From an uncultured Clostridia bacterium (GTDB lineage Bacteria; Bacillota; Clostridia; Oscillospirales; Ruminococcaceae): DNA of 64,000 nucleotides. Where the stretch lies: contig CANPXN010000003.1 in NCBI GenBank assembly GCA_947586185.1, positions 105,571 through 169,570 of the forward strand, given 5' to 3'. The position numbers and the translations under genes are program-made. Position 1 is the stretch's first letter; every line of letters begins with the position of its first letter. The notes beneath the pieces were generated by a model. It was not told the DNA's origin. It did no database searches and saw only the letters and a program-made list of their open reading frames with translations. Shown here piece after piece: positions 8,657-15,313 of this stretch.

Positions 8657-10114
8657 TTATTTATCTCCTTTCCTGTAATTCTCTTTATAAACGCTGAACG
8701 CATAGGATGCGTCAAGGGCAGAAACCTTTCCATTTTCATCACAGTCAGCAAAATACTTTGACTTTGAATCAAGACCGTAAGAACCTCCCCTGTAATATGA
8801 CTTATATGCGCTAAAGATCACAGAGGCGTCCAAAGCAGTGATCTTATTATCTCCGTTCACATCTCCTCTGTATCTCAGCTCAGCCTGAACTGACGCAGCT
8901 TTTTCACCATCAACTAAAATGTCAATATCATGCACACCAACTGTATCAGCTGTAAAAACAGCCGTATATTCTGCATCGACTCCGTTTTTCAGCACTGAAA
9001 GTCTTTTTCCGAAATCTATCTTATCGTTTGTACAATACAAATCTCCCAGTGATTCCATAGTTATATCCGGATTTTCAGTTGCTATTGTTTTAATAGGCAT
9101 AAAGCTCTTGCCGTAAAATGTACAGTAAGACTCTGCCAAAGAGCCTTCATAGCTGAGAATATCACCATTATAGCTGTATCCGTTTTCAGCACTGTAGCTG
9201 TTTGAAATCGTACTCTTGGCGTCATAAATATTGCACTGCGGATTTCTTATAATAAAGCTTTCAAGACTTCCGCATTTGCTGAATGCACCTTCGCCTATAG
9301 CTTCAACGCCAGAAGAAATATCAACAGAAACAAGTCCGTCGCACTGACTGAATGCAGAAGCTCCGATAGTTTTGACGTTTCCGCCTATGGAAATATTTTT
9401 CAGATTATCACAGTTCAGGAATGCGCCGAATCCTATTTCTGAAACGCCCTCTGGAATCTCCAAGCTTTCAGACTTAGCTCCTGCCGGATATGCAATAAGC
9501 ATAGTGGAATCCTTGCTCAGGAGTATACCTCCCTCGCTTCGATATACAGCGTTCCCCTCGGCAACATTTATTGCTTCAAGGCTTATACAGGAATTGAATA
9601 CTCCATGCCCCAGCTCAGAAACTCCGGCTGGAAGCTCTGCACCTGTCAGCTTTACACAATTCTCAAAGGCATAATTGCCGATTGAAATAAGGCTTTCCGG
9701 AATATTTATATCTGTAAGCGAAGTACAGTCGTAAAATGCATAATTTCCAAACTGAGTTACGCCCTCCGGAATGCTTACAGCTTCAAGGGCTGTGCAGTTT
9801 TCAAATGCACTTTCTCCTATGGAGGTTACTCCAGCGGGAATTACTACCTTTTTAAGCCCCTCACACCAGCTGAAAGCCCTGTCCCCTATTGACTTTACAG
9901 CAATTCCGTCGATCTCAGCCGGAACCTCCGCATTGACCAACGTATTACTACATCCGGTAATTTCAACATAGCTTGCTCCAGAAGCATCTGAAAGCACATC
10001 ATAATTAAAAGCGCTTTCCGCACCTATCGGCATAGCACATGTACCGCAGGACAATCCGGCTATACATGCGATCGCTGTAAGAGTTTTAAATAAACTTTTT
10101 CTTTTTCTGCTCAC
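8657..10114 (-). CDS. Secreted leucine-rich-repeat protein with C-terminal dockerin, first gene of surface operon
   Basis: A 485-residue protein with signal peptide (about residues 1-30), a run of nine or so BspA-type leucine-rich repeats (about 35-290; units such as SIGESAFENCTALEAVSIPEG) and a C-terminal dockerin (about 417-485) with loops GDVNGDNKITALDAS and DCDENGKVSALDAS. The DAS-x-x-F-S-x-Y-K pattern in both dockerin halves matches the other LRR-dockerin protein of this window and differs from that of the pectate lyase. It starts with GTG, set by GGAGG 8 nt upstream. As first gene of the operon with the transglutaminase-like, MBOAT, DHHW and SCP2 proteins it probably forms the surface-attached or scaffold-bound part of that system. 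Confidence 0.88.
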   Translation of the reverse strand: MSRKRKSLFKTLTAIACIAGLSCGTCAMPIGAESAFNYDVLSDASGASYVEITGCSNTLVNAEVPAEIDGIAVKSIGDRAFSWCEGLKKVVIPAGVTSIGESAFENCTALEAVSIPEGVTQFGNYAFYDCTSLTDINIPESLISIGNYAFENCVKLTGAELPAGVSELGHGVFNSCISLEAINVAEGNAVYRSEGGILLSKDSTMLIAYPAGAKSESLEIPEGVSEIGFGAFLNCDNLKNISIGGNVKTIGASAFSQCDGLVSVDISSGVEAIGEGAFSKCGSLESFIIRNPQCNIYDAKSTISNSYSAENGYSYNGDILSYEGSLAESYCTFYGKSFMPIKTIATENPDITMESLGDLYCTNDKIDFGKRLSVLKNGVDAEYTAVFTADTVGVHDIDILVDGEKAASVQAELRYRGDVNGDNKITALDASVIFSAYKSYYRGGSYGLDSKSKYFADCDENGKVSALDASYAFSVYKENYRKGDK

Positions 10115-10144
10115 AACTCTGTCCTCCTACACATAATTTTAAGA

Positions 10145-10162
10145 TGTAAACACAAATTTACA
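10145..10162. promoter_or_regulatory. Operator-like palindrome TGTAAA-N6-TTTACA
   Basis: Two perfect 6-nt half-sites separated by 6 nt lie just downstream of the predicted start of transcription of the five-gene surface operon, where a bound repressor could block it. The regulator is unknown. Confidence 0.55.
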
Positions 10163-10171
10163 CTCTTTTTT

Positions 10172-10200
10172 ATTTTAGCACATTTTGTAATTAGAGTCAA
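10172..10200 (-). promoter_or_regulatory. Promoter of the five-gene surface operon
   Basis: On the minus strand TTGACT (10195-10200), 17-nt spacer, TAAAAT (10172-10177), about 55 nt before the GTG start. Confidence 0.8.
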
Positions 10201-10241
10201 CAAAAACTGACATGGTTTCATCTTCTACAATTAAAAGCGAC

Positions 10242-10270
10242 TTGAAATTAAATCCAATATACGTTATAAT
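10242..10270 (+). promoter_or_regulatory. Promoter of the serpin gene
   Basis: TTGAAA (10242-10247), 17-nt spacer, TATAAT (10265-10270), about 36 nt before the start codon; divergent from the surface-operon promoter. Confidence 0.8.
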
Positions 10271-10306
10271 AAATAATAAACCACAAATAACGATTTGGAG
10301 GACAAA

Positions 10307-11575
10307 ATGAAAAACTACAGAAAAGGAATAAAAAAGCTGCTCTCACTTTCAGCCGCTATTGGCATGACGTTCTCGTTTCTTTGCGGCTGTTCAGCTCCGG
10401 AGCAAGAGGAATCCTCTGCACCGGCAAGTGAGATTACCGAGCTGAGCGAAAGCTTTTTAAACGGAGCTGATGAATTTTCCATAAATCTTCTTAAAGAGGC
10501 TGCATCAGACCCGAAATACGCAGGAAAAAATATTCTTGTATCTCCCGAATCAGTACTTATGGCTTTGGGTATGACTGCTGAAGGTGCATCAGGCTCTACT
10601 CTTTCAGAAATGGAGCAGGTACTTGCAGGTGGCATGAGCATAAAAGATTTCAGCAGCAGCATGCAGTATGAAATACAGAATGAAAAATCTTCAAAGGACG
10701 TAAAATTCAATATCGCAAACTCCGTATGGATAAGAGACGATTCTGACAGAATCAAAATAAATGAGGATTTTCTTTCAAGAACAAAGAATTATTACAGCGC
10801 CGAGGCATTCAAAGAGGATTTCAGTAATGATACACTGGAGAAAATAAACGGCTGGGTAAATGACAATACGGACGGAATGATAGATAAGATAATACAGGAA
10901 ATACCAGACAGCGCAGTTATGTATCTTATCAATGCGATCGCTTTTGAGGGAAAATGGGAGGAAGAATACAAGGATTATCAGATAAATGAGGAGGATACCT
11001 TTACAAATTCAGAAGGCGAAGAAGAAAAAGTATGCATGCTCTCAAGTACTGAAAATATTTATCTTGAGGGCAAGGATGCAACAGGCTTTATAAAGGAATA
11101 CAAGGGTGGAAAATATATTTTCACAGCTCTCCTTCCAAATGAGGGAATTACTCCGGAGGAATGTATTTCAGATATGACCGGCAAAACATTCAAAGAGCTT
11201 TTTGATGGCGAATCCGCTGAAGATGTGCTTGTAAAGATCCCGGAATTTGAATATGATTTCAGTACAAGCCTTAAACAATATCTTTCAGATATGGGAATAA
11301 AAACTGCCTTTTCGGGAGGTGCAGACTTTTCAAAAATGGCAGACGCAGGGGAGCTTTTTATCAGCGACGTTATACACAAGACCCATATTGAACTGAACCG
11401 CAAGGGAACTAAAGCCTCAGCGGCAACCAGCGTTATAATGACAGATGGGGCGGTGCTTCAGGAAGAAGAGCCGAAACAGGTTTATCTCGACAGACCCTTT
11501 GTGTATGCTATATATAATAATGAAACAGGTATGCCGGTGTTTATGGGTGTTGTAAATTCCACCAAAAACAAATAA
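10307..11575 (+). CDS. Lipoprotein serpin (serine protease inhibitor)
   Basis: The 422-residue product has a lipoprotein signal with lipobox LCGC (Cys about residue 28), then a full-length serpin domain. Family landmarks are NAIAFEGKWEEEYK, the hinge KGTKASAATSV, and the closing DRPFVYAIYNNETGMPVFMGVV. By alignment of the hinge Gly with P15, the scissile bond would fall near the Gly-Ala of MTDGAV, suggesting a protease with small-residue preference; this is a tentative reading because the P17 and P13 positions are basic instead of the usual Glu. Bacterial serpins of gut species guard surface enzymes against host or neighbour proteases. The ATG at 10307 is preferred over an upstream TTG because GGAGG at 10297-10301 overlaps that codon. 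There is no dockerin; a lipid anchor is used instead. Confidence 0.9.
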   Translation: MKNYRKGIKKLLSLSAAIGMTFSFLCGCSAPEQEESSAPASEITELSESFLNGADEFSINLLKEAASDPKYAGKNILVSPESVLMALGMTAEGASGSTLSEMEQVLAGGMSIKDFSSSMQYEIQNEKSSKDVKFNIANSVWIRDDSDRIKINEDFLSRTKNYYSAEAFKEDFSNDTLEKINGWVNDNTDGMIDKIIQEIPDSAVMYLINAIAFEGKWEEEYKDYQINEEDTFTNSEGEEEKVCMLSSTENIYLEGKDATGFIKEYKGGKYIFTALLPNEGITPEECISDMTGKTFKELFDGESAEDVLVKIPEFEYDFSTSLKQYLSDMGIKTAFSGGADFSKMADAGELFISDVIHKTHIELNRKGTKASAATSVIMTDGAVLQEEEPKQVYLDRPFVYAIYNNETGMPVFMGVVNSTKNK

Positions 11576-11618
11576 TAATATTTAGCAAGATAGATCGGGA
11601 TTTAAGGAGGAACTTGAA

Positions 11619-12296
11619 ATGGCATTTAAGTTAAATAGTGTTGTGCCTTGGGGCAGAAATATGGAAGAATACAAATTGATGTTTCAATTAAGTGAGAATG
11701 ATATGTCAAAAAAAATTGCAGGCTTTGGAGACGGTCCTGCTTGCTTTAATTATGAGATGACGAAAAGAAATGGGAATGTAATTTCATTTGACTTGATATA
11801 TCAATTCTCCAAAACAGACATAGAAAAGCGAATTGAAGAAGTCAGAGTTACTGTTATGCAACAAATGAGAGAAAATATGCAAAATTATGTGTGGAAGAAT
11901 ATCAAGAATTTGGACGAACTTGAAAATACCCGTATGTCTGCTATGAAGAAGTTTTTATCCGACTATGAAAAAGGCAAAGCAGAGGGACGTTACGTATTTC
12001 ACGAGCTGCCTAATAAACTACCCTATGAGAAAGATTACTTTGATATTGGATTGAGTTCTCATTTTTTGTTAATGTACACAGCATTAGGATATGATTTTCA
12101 TATTGCTTCAATGACTGAAATGCTTAGGGTGTGTAAGGAAATTAGAATTTTTCCGATCGTGGATTTAGATGCAAATAAAACAGATTTGATTAAAAATGTT
12201 ATAGACCACTTTCAAAAGGATTATATAGTAGAGATTGTTAAAACAGAATATGAATTTCAAAAGGGAGATAATAAGCTATTGATTATCAGAAAATAG
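11619..12296 (+). CDS. SAM-dependent methyltransferase-like protein, unknown substrate
   Basis: A 225-residue soluble protein that I cannot name. The segment KIAGFGDGPACFNYEMTKRN followed by VISFDLIYQFS resembles motif I and the acidic strand-2 end of class I SAM-binding folds, and SSHFLLMYTALGYDFHIASMTEMLRVCKE with a following IFPIVDL strand resembles the later strands. Residues 60-120 are a helical, charged insertion. The start is set by AAGGAGG 8 nt upstream. Codon use is visibly richer in A/T-ending codons than in the serpin before it, a hint of more recent acquisition. It ends in a strong bidirectional terminator shared with thioredoxin. Confidence 0.6.
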   Translation: MAFKLNSVVPWGRNMEEYKLMFQLSENDMSKKIAGFGDGPACFNYEMTKRNGNVISFDLIYQFSKTDIEKRIEEVRVTVMQQMRENMQNYVWKNIKNLDELENTRMSAMKKFLSDYEKGKAEGRYVFHELPNKLPYEKDYFDIGLSSHFLLMYTALGYDFHIASMTEMLRVCKEIRIFPIVDLDANKTDLIKNVIDHFQKDYIVEIVKTEYEFQKGDNKLLIIRK

Positions 12297-12303
12297 CTAA
12301 CAA

Positions 12304-12344
12304 CAAAAAGCCTGAGAACATTTATGTTTTCTCAGGCTTTTTTC
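12304..12344. terminator. Bidirectional terminator
   Basis: Arms AAAAAGCCTGAGAA and TTCTCAGGCTTTTT flank a short loop; runs of A and T on either side suit both the methyltransferase-like gene and the thioredoxin operon. Confidence 0.9.
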
Positions 12345-12383
12345 ATCTTTTATGAGTGCCGTACTTACCGGCATTACGGTTTA

Positions 12384-12695
12384 TTACAGGAACATATCCA
12401 AAAGCTCCTGCTTAGGAACAAAGCCAAGAGATGTTTTCTCAGCCTTTCCGTTTTCAAACAAAATAACTGTAGGAATGCTTGAAATAGAATACTTTCCGGC
12501 AAGCTCCGGCTCTTCATCAACGTTTACCTTGCCCACCTTTATGACTTCGGCATACTCCTGAGCAATTTCTTCGATCACAGGTGCGAGCATCCTGCATGGT
12601 CCACACCATGACGCCCAGAAATCAACAAGCACAGGCTTGTCCGATTGAAGCACCTCCTGCTCAAAATTCTGTGCAGTAATAATAATCTCAGCCAT
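12384..12695 (-). CDS. trxA: Thioredoxin
   Basis: A complete 103-residue thioredoxin with the redox-active WCGPC in FWASWCGPCRMLAPVIEEIA, the buried Asp of VLVDFWA and the cis-proline segment SSIPTVILFENG. It reduces protein disulfides in the cytoplasm. The ribosome site AAGGAGG lies 7 nt before ATG. It is 14 nt downstream of the small FTR-like gene, so the two are cotranscribed; this pairing suggests that its electrons come from ferredoxin rather than from an NADPH-dependent thioredoxin reductase, which is not seen in this window. Confidence 0.95.
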   Translation of the reverse strand: MAEIIITAQNFEQEVLQSDKPVLVDFWASWCGPCRMLAPVIEEIAQEYAEVIKVGKVNVDEEPELAGKYSISSIPTVILFENGKAEKTSLGFVPKQELLDMFL

Positions 12696-12709
12696 ATGAT
12701 TTCCTCCTT

Positions 12710-12907
12710 CTATTTTGATTTATAATAAAGCATGCAGTGACAGTAGCCCTCAAAATCTGGATCGTTTATCTGATCCCGAAACTCCTTGCAGATGCATTTG
12801 TTTTCTTCGGTTCTTTCTATGCGGCAAGGACAATAGCCTCCGGTTTTCTCCAGTCCTTCCTTTACAGCTTTTACAAGGTCTTCGTCTTTATTCAGTACAA
12901 CCTGCAT
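12710..12907 (-). CDS. Minimal ferredoxin:thioredoxin-reductase-like catalytic protein
   Basis: A 65-residue protein with six cysteines in three pairs: Cys26-Pro-Cys28, Cys38-Ile-Cys40 and Cys56-His-Cys58. The order CPC, CxC, CHC is the hallmark of the catalytic subunit of ferredoxin:thioredoxin reductase, where four Cys bind a [4Fe-4S] cluster and the two others form the disulfide that reduces thioredoxin. In the plant and cyanobacterial enzyme the gaps between pairs are about 16 then 8 residues; here they are about 9 then 15, and the protein is roughly half the usual size, with no variable subunit nearby. Its position directly before thioredoxin supports the function. AAAGGA lies 8 nt before the ATG. 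Confidence 0.78.
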   Translation of the reverse strand: MQVVLNKDEDLVKAVKEGLEKTGGYCPCRIERTEENKCICKEFRDQINDPDFEGYCHCMLYYKSK

Positions 12908-12967
12908 ATATTTTTCCTTTCTCTAAAGCTTTTATACTATACTGATCTGTAAAATTTTCACACTTGT

Positions 12968-12996
12968 AGTATAGCATAAAAGCTTCAAAAGTTCAA
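12968..12996 (-). promoter_or_regulatory. Promoter of the FTR-like/thioredoxin operon
   Basis: Minus-strand TTGAAC (12991-12996), 17-nt spacer, TATACT (12968-12973). Confidence 0.7.
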
Positions 12997-13012
12997 TACC
13001 CTTTTCAAACTC

Positions 13013-13041
13013 TTGACAAACGACTTCCCATGATGTATAAT
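13013..13041 (+). promoter_or_regulatory. Consensus promoter of the marR-ABC operon
   Basis: TTGACA (13013-13018), 17-nt spacer, TATAAT (13036-13041). The expected start of transcription falls inside the repeated GTTAAACG boxes that follow. Confidence 0.9.
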
Positions 13042-13071
13042 AGTTAAACGTAAAACAGTTAAACGTTTAAC
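13042..13071. promoter_or_regulatory. Probable MarR operator
   Basis: AGTTAAACGT occurs at 13042-13051 and 13057-13066, and the second copy is part of the perfect palindrome GTTAAACGTTTAAC (13058-13071). The boxes cover the predicted transcription start directly before marR, so autorepression is likely. Confidence 0.75.
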
Positions 13072-13073
13072 GA

Positions 13074-13586
13074 ATGGTGGTGAATAAAATAGAATACCAT
13101 GAAATTGTAAGCATGCTGGAAAAAATTCATATTTTAAGACGCATCTTTTGCCAGCAGGCTACACACGGCTCCGAGCTGCATTTCAGTCAGATACCCGTGA
13201 TCAAATATATTGAAAAGCATGACAACTGCACCCAGATCGACATTGCAGATGCCTTGCAGGTTTCGCCTGCGTGCATTGCCACCTCTACAAAACGGCTTCA
13301 AAAAGCCGGAATGGTCACCAAAACCGTTGACAATGATAATCTAAGGTGCAAAAGGATAAGCCTGACTGATAAGTGCCGGAATACAATAAAAGAACACGAA
13401 GAGATATTCAGCCAGTATGACGAACATATCTTTGGAGGACTTTCCGGCGAAGATCTTGAAACGCTGTCAAAGCTGCTTGATAAGATCATATATAATATGG
13501 AGGAGGCTATTGGAGAAAAGCATATAAAAAACGACATGAACACAATGAATAAGCTGATCAATAAGCTGAAAGGAGAAGATATATGA
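13074..13586 (+). CDS. MarR-family transcriptional regulator
   Basis: A 170-residue winged-helix regulator. The core NCTQIDIADALQVSPACIATSTKRLQKAGMVTKTVDNDNLRCKRISLTD is the MarR helix-turn-helix plus wing. It probably represses itself and the two exporter genes that follow, releasing DNA when a toxic ligand binds. The start is uncertain: the ATG at 13074 has no good Shine-Dalgarno site and lies about 26 nt from the predicted transcription start, while GGTGGTG inside the first codons could serve a non-ATG start a little downstream. The gene overlaps the first ABC gene by 4 nt (ATGA), so the three genes form one operon. Confidence 0.9.
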   Translation: MVVNKIEYHEIVSMLEKIHILRRIFCQQATHGSELHFSQIPVIKYIEKHDNCTQIDIADALQVSPACIATSTKRLQKAGMVTKTVDNDNLRCKRISLTDKCRNTIKEHEEIFSQYDEHIFGGLSGEDLETLSKLLDKIIYNMEEAIGEKHIKNDMNTMNKLINKLKGEDI

Positions 13587-15313
13587 TAAAAAAAATTGCG
13601 TCGTGTATCGGCGAATACAAAAAGTATACGATTCTTACACCGGTCATCATAATTGGTGAAGTGCTTATGGAAATTCTCATTCCCTTTGTAATGGCTCAGA
13701 TAATTAACGTTGGCATTAAGGGCAGCGGAGGAGTTCAGTATATTGTAAAAATGGGACTGCTTATGATCTTAATGGCAACCTTTTCTCTGATATGCGGTAC
13801 TCTTGCCGGAAAATATGCCGCCGTTGCAGGAATGGGTCTTGCTAAAAATTTAAGGCAGAAGCTTTTTGATAAGGTGCAGGATTTTTCGTTCAAAAACGTC
13901 GATAAATTCAGTACAGCATCCCTTGTAACAAGGCTTACAACGGACGTTACAAATACTCAGAACGCCTTTATGATGATAATAAGGACTGCTGTAAGAGCGC
14001 CTATGATGATGATAGGCGCTACTATCATGGCTCTTGTGACAAATGCTCAGCTGTCAGTAATATTTTTTATAGCAATACCTGTACTTGGGATCGCTCTGTG
14101 GCTTATCGGCTCACATGCTCATCCGAGATTTCAGAAAATGCTGAAAAAATACGATGCCATGAACGCATCGGTTCAGGAAAACCTTATAGCAATAAGAGTT
14201 GTAAAAGCGTTTGTAAGAGAAAAATATGAAAATGAAAAGTTTGAAGCTTCGGCGGACGACGTAAGAAAAGCACAGCTCTATGCGGAAAAGATCGTCGTTC
14301 TAAACAATCCTATTATGCAGCTTGTTATGTACGCATGTATAACCTCCATAGTATGGTTTGGCGGTCAGCTCATTATCGGTCAGAGCATGGACGTAGGACA
14401 GCTTTCAAGCTTCATATCCTATGTGACCCAGATACTCATGTCACTTATGATGATATCATTCATATTCATTATGTGCGTAATATCAAGAGCTTCCTTTGCC
14501 CGTATTGCTGAGGTACTTGGAGAGACACCTGATATAGAAGACGGTCCTGACAAGGACGCTGTTTTAAAGGATGGCTCTATTGTATTTGAAAACGTATCCT
14601 TCAGCTATCATGATACAGCAGATACCTATATTCTTTCAGATATTAATCTTGAAATAAGCTCCGGTGAAACAATAGGAATTATCGGCGGAACAGGCTCGTC
14701 AAAAACAAGCCTTGTTCAGCTTATCCCAAGACTTTATGACACGACTGCCGGAAATGTAATTGCAGGTGGACACAACGTAAAAGACTACACACTGGAGCAT
14801 CTGCGTAATGAAGTTGCAATGGTGCTCCAGAACAATGTGCTTTTCTCTGGAACTATCAAAGATAATCTTCGCTGGGGCAATAAAAATGCAACAGATGAAG
14901 AAATAACGGAGGCATGCAAGGCTGCTCAGGCTCACGACTTTATAATGTCCTTTCCAAAGGGCTATGATACCGATTTAGGGCAGGGCGGAGTAAATGTTTC
15001 CGGCGGACAAAAGCAGCGTCTTTGTATCGCAAGAGCACTTCTTAAAAAGCCGAAGATCATTATTCTTGATGACAGTACCAGCGCAGTTGATACTGCTACG
15101 GACAGTAAGATACGCCAGGCATTCAGGGAACAGCTTTCAGACACTACAACGATCATCATTGCTCAGCGTGTTTCCTCTGTATGCGATGCGGACAAAATCA
15201 TTGTTCTTGACGACGGAAGGATCAACGGAATAGGAACTCATGAACAGCTCCTTGAAAGCAACGAGATTTACCGTGAAGTATATCAGTCACAGCAGAAAGG
15301 AAGTGATGAATAA
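13583..15313 (+). CDS. ABC exporter half-transporter, partner with degenerate catalytic site
   Basis: A 576-residue half-transporter: six membrane helices (about residues 15-300) followed by an ATPase domain. Walker A is GGTGSSKT, the signature is VSGGQKQ, and after Walker B the sequence is IIILDDSTSAVD, with Asp where the catalytic Glu normally sits. Asp in that place with an intact signature is the pattern of the TM287-type subunit of heterodimeric exporters, in which only one of two ATP sites turns over. The next gene is the matching TM288-type partner. Together they probably pump out drugs or other amphipathic compounds under MarR control. Confidence 0.92.
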   Translation: MIKKIASCIGEYKKYTILTPVIIIGEVLMEILIPFVMAQIINVGIKGSGGVQYIVKMGLLMILMATFSLICGTLAGKYAAVAGMGLAKNLRQKLFDKVQDFSFKNVDKFSTASLVTRLTTDVTNTQNAFMMIIRTAVRAPMMMIGATIMALVTNAQLSVIFFIAIPVLGIALWLIGSHAHPRFQKMLKKYDAMNASVQENLIAIRVVKAFVREKYENEKFEASADDVRKAQLYAEKIVVLNNPIMQLVMYACITSIVWFGGQLIIGQSMDVGQLSSFISYVTQILMSLMMISFIFIMCVISRASFARIAEVLGETPDIEDGPDKDAVLKDGSIVFENVSFSYHDTADTYILSDINLEISSGETIGIIGGTGSSKTSLVQLIPRLYDTTAGNVIAGGHNVKDYTLEHLRNEVAMVLQNNVLFSGTIKDNLRWGNKNATDEEITEACKAAQAHDFIMSFPKGYDTDLGQGGVNVSGGQKQRLCIARALLKKPKIIILDDSTSAVDTATDSKIRQAFREQLSDTTTIIIAQRVSSVCDADKIIVLDDGRINGIGTHEQLLESNEIYREVYQSQQKGSDE

